64,000 nucleotides of DNA from Agapanthus africanus (taxonomy: Eukaryota > Streptophyta > Magnoliopsida > Asparagales > Amaryllidaceae), in the NCBI GenBank assembly GCA_030015575.1, contig JASDDO010000014.1, positions 170,967,911-171,031,910 on the forward strand. The letters are read 5' to 3'. This document shows, piece after piece, positions 44,601 through 57,800 of the stretch (positions are counted from its first letter, which is position 1; each line of letters begins with the position of its first letter). A program made the translations under genes and the position numbers. Below the pieces are notes generated by a model. It was not told where the DNA came from, searched no databases, and worked only from the letters and a program-made list of their open reading frames with translations.

Positions 44601-45769
44601 TTAGACGTGTGTTTCACACACGCATTTATACTTATATAGATGGTATTGATTTGTACTAGACTTAGATCAGTACCCCAGATCATGTGACATGATGATAAGG
44701 ATACCTGATATTTGATGAGAGGATTGTGATATTAACCCGTACCCAGCTTTTGGGATGCCGTACGATGACTTACCGTACGAGCTTCATATTGATGATAGAT
44801 CCGCACTCCTGACTTGAGGATGTCATATGATATTGTATCGTACGCGGTACCTTTGAGACGGGATCACCGACTATTATATATATATATATATATATAAATA
44901 TATCGACTCAGATTTAGGTGGTTTCCATACCCTTCGATTAGCTTGTTAGTTAGGTCTGTAGATTACTTAGTAGACGTTAGACTAGATCCGAGTCATACCT
45001 ATTTCAAAACTAACGAATTGGGAGTATTTCAAAGACAGGCAAGGGAATTCTACGGATATTTTCAAAAGACGCATCTTTTCTTAAAAACACCGTAGCCCTT
45101 ATTTTACTAAAAGCCCCTATTTTACCAAAAGCCCCGATTCGTCTTATTTCAAATAGCAAACTGTATGACCTTTTATATTGACGCAGATGCGTCACTGTTG
45201 CATTTATTAGTCGATTCCTGCATATTCTTGTTATTCGCACCGCATTGCATGTGCAAATGGTTATTGCTATATTAAACTCATGCTGTTAGGACACCAGCAC
45301 CATTATCGATGATGCATATATTCCACGTACACCTGCTTGCCGGCTCACACACTTCATCATCGATAATTGCCATGTCACTACACTGTAGCACTGTTGCATT
45401 CAGGATATGATCTCTTGCATGGCATACTTGTGTACATACCCCCTGTACACCCATACTTACATACATAAGTATTTGCACATACATAGACGATTCTGGCTTT
45501 GATTAGAGATTTGGGAACCGCAAGATACTCTTTAAAACTGATTCATTTTAAAAGAGCGGTTTTCCCTCAATATGTGCATATTACTATTCAATATTGCATG
45601 ATATACCGATATGCTTACATTTCTTTTACATGTCGCATACATCATGCTTTTGATTATACGCATTGAGATATGTTGTTTCCATGATATTTCTGGATTTGGC
45701 AACCGTGGATATTTCAAAAGAGAGTATGTAATTGTTTTAAAACCCGGTTACCTTTGATATGATATTTCA

Positions 45770-47130
45770 GTGCGTCCACCATGTGTTTTCTCGGTGCTGA
45801 GAGCAACATGTGAAACCCGATTCGAGGAGGCGGTGAGGCCGATTGAGGGTACATGGTGGGTCCGGTATGGTACCCCGGGGCAAGAAAGGGATGCTGTGTA
45901 TACAGACGGTGAGCCTGGCAGAGAGACTACTACCTACCGGTGATTGTATTTGAGCTCGGCGGATATCCAGAGGATACTGACCGGAGTTGAGAGATGATAT
46001 GGGCCGATCCGGACTACCGGGGCCCGATATATGAGGATTTTCGTGCCGATGCTAGGCACAGGTTTCATGATGTTTTCGAGTGTCGATGCTTGACACTCAG
46101 GTTCCATGATTTTGATATGTCGCGAGCGACACATGTTGATTTACATCCTCATACTTCCATGCATATGTTTATGATATTTACATGCATGATGCTTATTGTC
46201 ATTGGGTGACACGTGGACGATTTCCACATACATATATTGACATTGATTACATTGATCATATCTTATATTTATGATATGTTATTACCTGAGGCACTGGCAT
46301 GAGCACTTGGCACTACACTTATGTATAGATGTTATATTGCCACCTTATCATGCTTCAGACTTATTCATTTGAGGATATATTATTACTGATCGTATTTGAC
46401 CTAGAATTATGTCATACATACGATTTCTGCTCTGTGATGTTTTCCACTCACGAGTTGGCAACTCACCCCCGTTGTGCCACAGTTCTTGCAAGTTTTGCCG
46501 TACAGGTTCCATGGCGGCATTTCTGACACACTGCTTCCTTTGCGGGTGATTTGCTTTGGTAGGTGGGTTCTTTTGCATCAGAGCCACCATTGTACATATA
46601 TTATTCAGTTGTATCTAGTAATTCCATCAACCAAAACTTGTATATTGTTCAGACTTAGAAAACCAGTTGTGTATTATTTCGACCTTAGAGTCGCGCGTTG
46701 TAGTATTATGGTTTTCATGCTGATTTGGAGTTTTCCTTTGAGTTTTGATCCTCGCCCTTTGGCGTTGTATATTATATTGCTTGCGTGGTTGTGACCATCG
46801 ATTGACGAAGAGCTAGCTCCCGCTCGAGGATGCCTTTTATCATTGCATATATATTATTCTTGTTGTATCCCGTTCGGGGCCAGTATTTACAAAGGAAACT
46901 CTGCTGAAATTTTTAGAAAAGATATGGAGGATTTAAAATGCATATTCGGCTTACCTATTTGAAAACCCTTGTTTTAGAAACTTGTTTTCTTCACTTCTTA
47001 AAACTATTTCCTTTATTTATTATCTAAAAATGGTTTTAGATTTCTGGGCTTTTTGGCTTACTTGGATTGGATGGGGTCCTATAGACTTCATATGATTCAA
47101 GTGCCAGTCACGGGCTATTTCGGGTCGTGA
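45770..47130 (+). other. Possible nested chromovirus LTR end inside V LTR
   Basis: Contains ggtaccccggggcaagaaag, then a section cactcacgagttggcaactc followed by acccccg, and ends near 47127 in ctatttcgggtcgtgaaa, resembling other LTR ends in this window. A matching start and target duplication were not found. Confidence 0.35.
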
Positions 47131-48072
47131 AAATAGTGATCATTCACATTGAGACCTAGCGACTGTTTTGCATTGTCGATAAATTAGTGTTAGTGATTGG
47201 GTTGTGGCAAATACGACAGTGATATTGATAAGTGGAAAAGTGATTGAAAGTGACAGTGATACGTATTTGTTCACAACCTATCTAATACCTAAATGCATAA
47301 TATAACCTAGAGAATGGGGAAATCAAGGTGGAATTGAACTCGTATTTAGCGAGGTACAGTGATTTAGAGGATGATCATTTGCTATTAGTAATATATATAC
47401 ACATACATTAGGTCATGGGCCTAGCGGCACGGCTGACAGGGTTATGTCCCGGACACAGCGGACTGTAGTCTCGGGCATGCACGAGACCCTTGTTAAACAC
47501 AAGCATCCTTTCCACCATTTGATTTCATTGACTTAGTGACCGATAAGTAGTGATATACACATTGCCTAGTTTATTTACATGATACCTATATTGCACTATT
47601 CATATTCGGTTGATGTTTATTATACTCATGTTCTGCATTTTGTTGCACTTCTCATGTTTAATAATATTGCATACCAATCATATATCTATATATATATTTA
47701 TTGCTATATGTCCTGCCCTGACGACCTGAGTGTGCATGCTCAGAGGACGAAGTAGATCCAGCCCAGGAGCAGGACCTGCCATTCGAGATCGCAGAGATCT
47801 AGACTGCTTTATCAGCGCCATCTCTTTTTCTTTCAGCACTTTGTATTTCGTTGGTTAGTTTTATTTTGCAAAATAAGTGTATTTCGAACTCTTTTTATTG
47901 CAATGTAATAAAGTTGTGAACTGTGAATTTCCTTTACTCTAGTACTGTTTACTGGCGATCATATAATACTAGAAGCCGAAGTGTAACTACGGCGGGATTA
48001 TTCCCTGACCGTAGGAGCATGGCTAGTCTAGTCACCCCTCGTATTTCGTATTTTGGGATGCGGGGCGTGACA

Positions 48073-48369
48073 AGAGCTTCACATTGCTTCATGTCACAAC
48101 GATTCGTGAGAACACACGTGATTCCCGTGAAGCCAATCATTTCAAGCTGGAATGTCAGTTCTGGAAATGGAGTCTTGAAAGCAACTTTGGGATATGATCG
48201 GTGCCCAGTTGTAGTTTGCGGTTTCTTGGGGCGGTCGTTCTCAATAGGAGTCTACCTGGGAACGCGAGGAGGACATACGTGCATATTTTCCACATCTGTT
48301 TGTGTAGTGTTGTTATTCCGTTGTTTCTGTTTTAATTTCGAGGACAAAATTTTTGTAAAGAGGGTATGA
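48073..48369 (+). other. V internal remnant and polypurine tract between its LTR blocks
   Basis: About 145 bp of unassigned sequence, then the last ~100 bp of the chromodomain tail (matching 40438-40522) and the polypurine tract ending aaagagggtatga. Nearly the whole internal region is deleted. Confidence 0.65.
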
Positions 48370-49013
48370 TGTAAATACCCAGTTTCCGTATATAAAATTT
48401 TTCCGTATTTTTCCAGATTTTATTCCAATTTTTTTTCAATTTTACATATATATATATATATTTATTTATATATTTATATTAAATTTTAATTATTCCTAAT
48501 CTAACCCAATATCCCCAACCCGACCCATGCTCACCATACCCGACCCGACCTAAACCCCTCACCCACTCCTCTTCTTCTCCTTTGTTCTCCTTTCTTTCCC
48601 GCCCACTTTTCCCCAACGGCTCCCTCTTCTCATGCTCGCCACGACGATCGCATCCACGTCCATAAGACCTGCGCCCGTCGCCAACAAACTCACCATGATC
48701 CCCTCCACCAAATCCCCTCGACTCCAACGGCTCCCCCTCCCTTGTCCATGCCGCGAGACCCGCTCCCCTACGTCCTCACCTCACCCATGACGATGACCTC
48801 CCCCCTCTCCCTTCCTTTCCATTTTGCTCCCCCCCTCTTTATCATCCTCTCCTTTCCCTCTGCAACCCCATCTCCTCTTTCAACACCCACTGCCAACACT
48901 CGAACTCGCCACAGCCACCCACCAACCCCTACACCTTGCCGATGAGCCCCGACCACCTCACCATCGTCGACCCCCCATCACTTCCACCATCAACTAATCC
49001 CCATCACCACCTC
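48370..49013 (+). mobile_element. V second LTR, truncated
   Basis: Starts TGTAAATACCC and aligns with the first ~620 bp of the block at 40585, with an extra ~90 bp (48540-48630) the first copy lacks. It stops near 49013, where a subfamily D LTR end begins. Confidence 0.75.
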
Positions 49014-49129
49014 TCATTCTTATTCATTGTTATATTTCTTAATTACGCTTAATGCATTTATTTTCATAATAAATACGTTTCGGGCTTGCCACGTCGCCGT
49101 TTTCGTCTATTGGGAAGCATGGCGTGACA
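49014..49129 (+). mobile_element. Subfamily D LTR, 3' end only
   Basis: About 115 bp ending gggaagcatggcgtgaca, homologous to the last part of LTR B and the solo LTR. The leader ggttttgttggtggcccatg follows directly, so this is a 5' LTR remnant. Confidence 0.75.
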
Positions 49130-49272
49130 GGTTTTGTTGGTGGCCCATGCAGGTCAGTTCTGTATGAAGTCTTAAGCAATATATCATAAGAATTATAAGA
49201 ATCGGCAACTATACATTCCTTACATTTCAAATTTCTTGAATCTATCCCAACCTTTCTTTTTCTATTAAGGTG

Positions 49273-49590
49273 ATGGATTCTCCCAACAATACCAGTACCA
49301 ATGTCAATGGCAACACACCACCACCTACTTTACCACCTCCCCCTACCGTTGCTGCTCTAATCAACGAACAAACGGTGCTTTTAGAAGCCATCAAAAGCCT
49401 TCTAGAGGACCAGCGGCAGCAAAATGCTATTCTTATGAACCGTCCCGAAGCCGAAGCACCTGGAGTGAAGCAATTTCGTGCGTTGCATCCAAGAAACTTT
49501 TTTGGGAAAGAGAGTCCTCTTAAGACTGAAGAATGGGCCCAGAGTACAGAGGATGACCTTGCCAAATATAGCTTGGGTTCGTGTAGCTAT
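49273..49590 (+). pseudogene. gag N-terminal part, subfamily D
   Basis: ATG 49273, frame MDSPNNTSTNVNGNTPP, INEQTVLLEAIKSLLEDQ, NRPEAEAPGVKQFRALHP, EEWAQSTEDDLA. A short deletion follows, then AWVRVA in another frame. The sequence changes to Z2 near 49590. Similar throughout to gag at 6121, with several substitutions, so it is a separate subfamily. Confidence 0.85.
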
Positions 49591-50265
49591 CTGGGGAGAC
49601 TTGGTAGGTGGAGGAGAAAAAGAAGGTGAAAAAGTATCGATCTTGGAGTCAACAGCGAAAACGCGGACTAAACGAGCGCTAAAATCCCGTGTCCAGTCGA
49701 TCATGCACTGAGCGGGTTTAGTGCACGTGGCAGTGTATGATAACGTGTGAGAACGATTTAAAGAATGCTTTGCTTTGACAAGAGTGATGGACGCAATACT
49801 TGACTCAACCAATCACAAAATGCACAATCAGTCTCTAGAGCTAGGGTCACCTAGGTTAAATCACTAGACCACTCCTAGACTTCCAAAGGACAAGACATAG
49901 AATAAATCCTCTATCACCTTCTTATCAATTTTGCAGCCAGGTAAATGCCAGGTAAGTGAGATGTATCCGCTATACGAATCACCGAAATAGCAGGCCTGAT
50001 TAAGTAAACCCCTTTAGTCATACTTGCCTTAGACACCACAAGAGAAATGCGGATAAGCAATAGATTACTCACGATCCTCCCTTGTCCTAATTGAGTGTGA
50101 TTGTCCTTAGAGGCTTAGTCTAGATATTTTTTTATTAATATAGGGTTATGTGTATTGTAACGATCATGAATTTTCTGTACAAAATTTTTCTTCTTAAAGT
50201 ACAGAAAGGAGTTTGCAAATCTGAGCACAATTTAAAAGTTATATTTGTTTAAGAACAGCAAGAAA

Positions 50266-50337
50266 GCACTTGTAGCTCACTGGTAAAGCCCTTGCACTGC
50301 TGTGACGTAGTCCCTGTGTTCGAATCCCATCAGCCAC
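50266..50337 (+). promoter_or_regulatory. tRNA-like A-box/B-box unit in solo LTR D
   Basis: A box tagctcactgg (50273-50283) and B box tgttcgaatcc (50317-50327), starts exactly 44 bp apart. The ending atcagccaca is identical to LTRs B and C. The B box fits the pol III consensus better than those of B and C. The downstream T-run is short (TTTT), so termination would be weaker. Stems pair only partly. Confidence 0.6.
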
Positions 50338-50698
50338 ATATTAATTTTCCTGATTTTTCTTTTAATCTTTTTGGAAGCCCAAAAGTTTACACGTGCACTA
50401 CACGTAAAAATGAACCGTCGGGAAAAATAAACATGTGTAAAATGTTGTGTACACTGAGTAGGACAGGCGGCAAGAATCCGACGGCCTAACTCCTCCACAT
50501 GGCTGGCGAGATCGGGATTGAGACCGGCGCCGACGGTCCAACCGTTAGCAATGGTGCCCGTGTTTTGCACACAAAACCCATTGGTCTAACTCATTACCCC
50601 TGCACTGTTTGTTTTCTTTGCAATTTAACAGAGAATTCAATTTCACCTTTAATCCAATTTTAAATGCATTTTAATTCAATGTTTCAATTCCAAAACCC

Positions 50699-50706
50699 TA
50701 TAAATA
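50699..50706 (+). promoter_or_regulatory. Candidate TATA box of solo LTR D
   Basis: TATAAATA about 545 bp into the LTR, as in LTRs A-C. Confidence 0.6.
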
Positions 50707-53387
50707 CAACCTCATACCCTAGCCCCTCCTCATTCTAAAAATTCTAGTAAAAAATATTAAAATTTTCTAAGTACAAGTGAAGTTGAGGTGGAGTTAGCCC
50801 AAGAACGACTTCCGGCGAGGATCTACACAAGTTCCAACAACCTCACGACGCCACGAAAGCTTCCGCATCTTCTTCTACCTTCCCTCTTTCCTTCTAGCAA
50901 GTAAGTCTCACCCCCTTCTTCTCTTTCTACAATAAAAGCTTTCTTTTTCAAAACATATCGGTAAGTGGAGTTATACCGACATTTGATTCTAAAATCTTTG
51001 AAACTATAATTCTTCCTGAGAATCACTCGTTCATATTTCTATACCTTGCTTGTTAATAATTAAACTAACATTTAGAAACAATTTTCACTCTAAAACTCCA
51101 TGTTAAATAACTTTAATTAAACTTTTACATTTAAATACCATGAACTATAAAAACTGATTTTTCTTTGAATTGTATTATCAAACTTCTTATAATCATGCCT
51201 CTACAACCTATTTTGGGGAACCCGCTATTGGATGGTGCGGATTATCGCACATTCTTGGGCTAGTAGAGCGAGATGCAGACTTCCTCACAGAGCATTCGGT
51301 CTCGAAAGAATTTTAATACGATGTTTAAGAAAAACGGCATTTTCTATTTAATAATAAAATTAATTTTTAATAATATATAAATATTATTAAAACCACATAT
51401 TCTCAAGATATAAAAAAATTCTATGTTTTCTAAAAGGATAAAAGAATGACAGGTTTCACTAAAATACCATCAAGTATCAATACAAGATAAGTTTTACACT
51501 AGAATACCATGAACTATTCAAGCTAAGTTAATATTCACTAAAATACCTCAAATCTTAAAAGTTACATCCATGAAACCATAAATATGAGAAATAAATACTC
51601 GAGGTTTATTTTGAAAGTATATAAAATATTTTTCATAAAACCCCTTCGAGTTATATAAATTGCTTTTAAGGACTTTAGTAAATATAGGTTTAAGCGGGAT
51701 CAATTCTCTTGAGCCTCGGGGAGCCGGAAAAAGTGAATGCTTGCCTATTTAAGGTAGAAAAACTTAACGAAGTTATCAATGGTAATGGTCTTGGAAAAAG
51801 ACACAAATCCTGCCGTCCATATGCAACAGTTATCGATAATTCCTAAACTTAATTCAGGATCAAATTCTATTTAAAGTGTCTGACTCAAGTCTGAGTCCAA
51901 ATCAATCTGAATCCAATCCAAACATGAATCCAATACAAACATGAATCCAATTTAACATAAATCCAATATACCAACATGTATACTTGAACCTGAACCTGAA
52001 TACCAGAACAATATCAACATGCAAACATGACTTGACTTGACCGAACCATAGCTATGACTTGGCTATGACTTGACTTGACTGCATGACTACTTGATACATC
52101 ATGAACCGTTTACATGAACAACTTATATCCATGGTCTCGGCAAGTCTAATAACTACAAATCAGTACAATATACATTACGGGGTTTTAACGGGGTAGATTG
52201 GTACGGAATGTGTTAAAAGTGGCACGATGATGGACACTAAAAGACGTAGATAAACATCCATTGTTGTTGTCCCGTGGGTCTTGACGGGGCCTTGTACTAC
52301 CGGGTTACCTTAGTCCATGGGAAAAGTTGGACTCTTCTCGTATATACTGACATCTTCTGTACCAAGCTACAAACAACTACGTCAGTTTAACAAACATATA
52401 CCTGTATAAATTATCAGTTCTTCCCTATCTACTTGTTCTATTCTATTCTTTCTTTTGGGACTTACCGAGCGTTAGTTCGCTGACGACATTCCTGTTTCTT
52501 TCTTTTCTTGGAATGTTCGTCAGGAGGACCTGACTCTCAGGAGACCAAGCCCAGCCAGGAGGACTTGGATCAGTTCACAGAAGGGCCAGACTTCTAGACT
52601 ACTTGTATTTATTTCATTTTCATTCGTATGCCACTGTTTAGGCATTGCTTTTATCATTGTACATTTCTTTTCAAATCAGTTGTAATGTAAAGAAAGAATG
52701 TTAATAAAAGTTGTTGTTTTTATTACATCTCTTGTTAATCTTGTGTATTTATTTATATTGCTTATTTACGCTTAGCGTGTTTACTTATGAGTAAATATGT
52801 CGCGGCCCGTCACGTCTACTTCTCCGTATACTGAGAAGCGGGGCGTGACATGTATACTTGTTTGAGGTTTGTGGGGCTTAAGAAGGGTGATGAAATCCCT
52901 ACCTAATCTAAAGTTGGGTTTCTTGCCCCTTAATGTCCGTTTTAAATATGCAAAACAATCCAAAAACACGCAAATAGATTTTTTTAGCGGCGTTGTTTGC
53001 AAAGAATCCTGCAGGTAAAAACAGTTTATTGGAGCTTTAGAGAAAAGCAAAAGACGATAAAATAATATTTGAAAGATTTGGGGGCTTAACTCCCCAAGAT
53101 GGCCAGGGTTCAGCCGCCAAACACGCCTTTTGGCTACGGTTCCGCCGTCGTTTGATGGAGTCTCTTCTCCAAAATTTTTCACAGCACTCCAATGCTCATC
53201 TGGTCCTATTTGATTGTCTCTGAATCTCTGTTGGTTCGCTCCAATTGCTCCAAATTTCTTGCAAAACTCGCACAAGAATCTTTAAAAACACAAAATGCGG
53301 TTTTTTGGCTCTCTTTTTATTTTTATTTTTTTCTTGATTTTTTTTTAGAAATCAAGCCGAATAACAAGAAAAATATCACTACTATTT

Positions 53388-53404
53388 CCCCAGTAACGGC
53401 GCCA
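53388..53404 (-). other. Primer-binding site of Z2
   Basis: Minus strand tggcgccgttactgggg, two bases after the LTR end; one change from the Asp-tRNA-type site of Z apart from its last bases. Confidence 0.8.
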
Positions 53405-53406
53405 TT

Positions 53407-54852
53407 TGATTGGTGTGAAAAACTGAGTCTTTGTATGTGTTCTAAATACTGCAATCAATAACGGTGTCGTAATAGCTAGCCGATAGTGAGTACGGGTCGT
53501 CTACAGGGAAATGGTGAATTACTTATCTTGTTTTAGACGAGTTAATAAAGAAAGGTGGATTCTTATCGTTTTATACTAAGAAAAATTGAAAATTTTATAA
53601 GAGGAGGGCTTGTAAGGTTTATCGGATTGAGTAGTTAATGGATAGAGTTTTAAAAATAATTCTTTTTATCTTTTAATTATTTAATACTAGAGAAATAGCG
53701 ATGAATGCGGATTAGGATTTTTGGAAGAATTAGGGTTTCCCTCTACCGACCCTTGTCCTTCTATTGATCCCTATTTATCTCAAGCCCTCAACAAAGTAAG
53801 CATTAATGAATCTCAAATCATGGTCGTAACTATTATGAATAGATAGCATAGCCGAATAAGAGAATTAAGTCTTATTTTGCTACAGTTTATAAAAATTAAA
53901 ACTTTAAAAAGAAATTAAAGGATTTTTTCATTCATTATACTATCCCATCCTACAAACCCTAACAAGTAAGAATTTACTCACTCATCGGGGAAAATGAAGT
54001 AAATGAGGAAAGATTAAAGATGAATGAACCCATAAGAAATAACAAAATTAAAATTACGGAAAGTAAATGCAGAAATTAAAATGCGGAAAGTAATGAGACA
54101 AGATTAAAAAAAATCTACCATTTATTGAATAATAAATTGCATTACAGAAGTTGATCGCTAAAAAACTAAACTACAAACCCTAGTTTTCTCAAGAGATTTA
54201 GATTGCTCGATCAGTAGATCAATGGATAAATGATTAATCCTAATTGCACTCGGTCCTTTTTATAAGCTCTGGAACTTGAAACCCTAATGTCATCTTAAAC
54301 TATGTGAAAAGACGATCATGCCCTTGAATTTTCATATCCAACGGCCACGATTAGACCACGCTTCCGCCGCTACTTGCTCCTTTTAATCGCGGTTCCGCCG
54401 CCTTCTGATGGAGTTGCATCTCCAGGTTTTTCATGCCTTCTTCTTGTGATGTTAGGAGATTTTTCTGATAAAAATATTCCGAAAATATCTCTTTCTCTCT
54501 GCAGTTGTGAGATTCTTCAATTTGCTCCCAATATTCAGCAAATTTGGTTTGCTCATTCGATTTGATTTGATTTCCTCAATCCTCTTTGCAGTCTTGAGCT
54601 GATTTGTTATTTTAAACCTGCACAATATCTTAAATCAAATTGTTTGTAGTATTTGTTTTATTTGAGATAATATTCCAACCAATGATATGATATGATATCT
54701 TAATAATATTGGTTAAGAATATTTGATATGATATAATATGCATATTTTAATAATTAATAATCTTATGGATATTTTATTTAAATATGATATGCATATATTC
54801 TCCAATTATATTAATTATAAATTAAGAAATATATGACAAAATTCTTTTTACA
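53407..54852 (-). mobile_element. Z2 LTR, flanked by internal sequence on both sides
   Basis: 1,446 bp starting TGATTGGTGT and ending ctttttaca. To the left lies a primer site. To the right, aataaaccca (54853-54862) resembles the Z polypurine side aatacaccca. One LTR with a primer site on one side and a polypurine side on the other suggests a tandem pair sharing an LTR. Confidence 0.7.
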
Positions 54853-54869
54853 AATAAACCCATATATGT

Positions 54870-57800
54870 TGTCACGCCCCGCTTCCCAGAGTACGCTAAG
54901 ATAGGCACGTGACATAGCCAACCATGCTACCTGTGGATAGGAAATATCCTTCCACAGTCACATTACGGCTGTAGAGATATCAAGAACAATAATAAACTAT
55001 CTAACACATGTCCATAAGCCAGAAATAACGAGTCAAGAATAAAATAATGCGGAAGCAAAAGATCCAATACAAGAATAAACTGGAATATACGTCCCATAAT
55101 GCGGGCTCACATCAGGAATGAAAATGCCGAAAGAAAAAAATGAACTAACTACAAACAAGTCCTCACTGCTCAGCCTGCTGACTGAAATACTCCTGCTCGG
55201 CCTGTAGCGAAGGTAAAGAATCTAGGCCATGCAAAACCCAGACGTCAGTGCGTCATAATATCAAGCAATAATATAAACAGGGGTAGCAAGACATGCAGGT
55301 ATGATCATGAACGGTAAAACAGGTAAAACAACAATATAAATAAGGACAGTGAAGGGTAGTGTGCAGTGAGTCATCTAAACGGGTCTACTGTGTTAACTAC
55401 TCTCAAGTTTTTGAAATCAATTTGATGAATCATCGATGTAACTTAATAGTATCCCGTGCGTGCCCGGGATCACGGTCTATGACTCTCGGGCTGAATCCGA
55501 GACGTGCCGCAAGGCAGTAAAAAGTGGTAGGTAATGACGAGTGATGTCAGCAGCATCACCCCGGGGCTGGCCTAGCCCGTAAGACTGATCAGTAAAAGTA
55601 TCGAACTGTCGAGTTACAAGTCAAGTTTCATCATTGATTTCCCCATACCCCCAAGTTATATATGTTCAAGTCAGGGATTAATAAATCTGGAGCTAATGCC
55701 AACGCAGGATCAAGCAGGTACAGGTTTGTCTGGATAGACAACAGGAAATGTCCGTAGGGACAACAGGTCAAGTTTGTATGCATTAGTAACAAGATCAGGT
55801 AACAAGTAAAGCCATGGTACGTCAGGTCAAGTCAGGTAGTATATAGGTATCATGTCATGTCAAGAGGTGCACGGTATCACGTCATATCAAGAAATGGTAT
55901 ATCAAGTCATGTCAGGGATGCACAAATATCATGTGGGTGCTCATAATCAAACTAAAATAAGCATGGGTATACAAAACAAGTATGGGGTACTAATGGAACA
56001 ATAAAAATGGAACATTGTGATGTGGTATGCAAACTAGGTACAGATTAAAACATATGGATGCACAGTTATCGATTTGGGTTAAGGAGATAGTTTCAACGTT
56101 AATTAAAATACACTTTATCAAATATGAAATGTTAAAATCTCATTATTATATATTAAATGATCTAGGGATGCAATTGCATATATATTAGGCTAGATGGAAG
56201 CAAATGGTGTCCGAAGGGTTATAAACTATTAAAAGGGTACTATGGGTTGTACAATTAAGCATTATGTGATTCAAATATGAATATGGGTACAATGGATTGT
56301 AATCTAATATGCAACATGATATGTTTCAAGTTCTAAATCTAAAATAATATAAACGGAACATCAAAATGGAATATGGGACACTAGATTTAAACAATAGATT
56401 TAATATGCAATTACATACGTATAAAATAATATGAATAGCATGTAACAAGTTTTACTTGTCTAAACGGATCAAGAAATGGGTCTACAGAACGTCACACGTC
56501 GGCGGGAAAAGTCGCGACGCACGCCCGGTACACGGAACAGATCTAAACAACGCACAAGGTGATCACACGGGTCAGGTACACTCGCTGGGTCGTCGGGATC
56601 GTCGACGTCGTCGTAGCTCCGGCGATCTACAGTGATTCTAAGAAAACAGAAAGAAAAAATAAAAGAAAGAAAGTATAGAAAAGAAGAAGAAGGGAAGAAT
56701 GAGAGAGAGAGAGAGAGCTTACTGTGGATAAGTGCTCTGGGGTTCCAGGGGAGTTGGTAAGGGGCGACGACGACGAGGGGTTGCCGGCGAAGAGTAGTGG
56801 CTGCGGTTCTTGGTGCAGGGAATGGTGCTCGGGTTCTTGGGTGAAGTGGTCGGGTTCGGGGGTTTGTAGGGTTAGAGAAGGAGAGAGGGGGAGAAGATGG
56901 GGAAATGGTGATCAGGGGAGACCGACGAGGTGGTCGGCGGCGATGGGAAGTGAAGGTGGCGGAGATGGGTGCATGGGTGTTTGGGTTCGTCAGGGTCGAG
57001 GGTTGCAGGGGAAAGGAAAGGGATGAGGTGGTCCAGGGAGGAGAGGGCGTGGAGACGAGGGTGAGGTCAGCGGTGATGGCGACAGCGACGAGGCAAGGCG
57101 TAGGTTAGGGTTCTCGGAAGCGGGAAAAAAACCGAAGAAGAGGAAGGTGATAATAGTGGGGGGAGGTGACGGGATCCAATATAAAAGAAAGAGAGAGAGA
57201 GAAAGCCGGTGAGATTAGTTGTTAGGATAGGATTTAAAAAGATTTTTAAAAAAATATGAAAGTGGAGGAGAGAGAGAGACAGGGATTTTAGATTAGGATT
57301 TTTAGAATATTAAGAATATATTTTTAACAATTTAAACAATCCTAAAGATATAATATTATAATATTAGTCCGATTTGAGATTTTGGCAAATACAAACTTAC
57401 TCCAAAACACGCCCGGGTCGGCTCCAAAAATTTAGATTTAAAATACGAAAAATTTATGCGACTTCCAAATTTTAAAATGGATGCTTAGGTAACGAAAATG
57501 CATACCCCCAAGAACGGATGCACGTACGTGCGCGTAACTATCCAAACACGTCCGTTTCACTGAACGGGACGAGAACAAGATGCGCGGACGCTACCACGGG
57601 GTTAGGGGTGTCATGCAGGCTATGAATTGCAATTTTAATTTATTATACATGACCTAAAATGTTATACGTAAAATATGCGATGCTAAAAGAAATGCCAATA
57701 TACAGTTCACAGTAAATGCACGTGTCTATTTAACAAGTCAGGGTAGTTTATAAACATGAATCAACAGGTTCAAGCAAGCGGGTCGGATCGAATGCAAAGT

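Larger units (their letters stand above)
40585..48072 (+). mobile_element. V LTR block, 7.5 kb, probably composite
   Basis: It begins TGTAAATACCC directly after a polypurine tract (aaggagggtatga), as does the second copy at 48370. It ends in gggatgcggggcgtgaca (48072), the same type of end as the other chromovirus LTRs here. 7,488 bp is long, and a chromovirus-LTR-like end section lies inside near 45770-47130, so a nested LTR or fusion is likely. Contents: TA run (40663-40712), GC-rich block (40790-41640), AT-rich sequence with no frames (41641-43140), Pro-rich patch (43148-43411), unassigned sequence (43412-45770). No gene supported. Confidence 0.55.
50156..52850 (+). mobile_element. Solo LTR, subfamily D, with perfect target duplication
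   Basis: 2,695 bp starting TGTAACGATC and ending gagaagcggggcgtgaca, flanked by tgtat (50151-50155 and 52851-52855). The flanks join into continuous Z2 leader. Homologous along its length to LTR B but strongly diverged. It holds a tRNA-like unit (50266-50337), TATA box (50699-50706), the mid-LTR block (51195-51300) and an AATAAA near 52700. A solo LTR is the product of recombination between the two LTRs of one insertion. Confidence 0.93.
49591..54869 (-). mobile_element. Element Z2: relative of Z, partial, with a nested solo LTR
   Basis: Blocks at 49830-50150 and 52856-53400 align with the Z leader (18340-18660 and 18700-19356). The primer site lies at 53388-53404 and the LTR at 53407-54852. 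Sequence past the LTR resembles the Z polypurine end. The left edge near 49590 has no duplication, and the part equivalent to the Z frame is missing. At 54869 it is cut by the minus-strand chromovirus. Confidence 0.75.

Noticed and set aside
49402-49812. 136-aa minus-strand frame
   Set aside because: Crosses the gag/Z2 junction near 49590 and is antisense to gag over its C-terminal half. Its N-terminal part in Z2 has no match to the Z frame.
56724-57108. Gly/Arg/Trp-rich frames in the chromovirus LTR
   Set aside because: Two overlapping frames in a GC- and GA-rich LTR section. The related LTR at 29092-31849 does not keep them.
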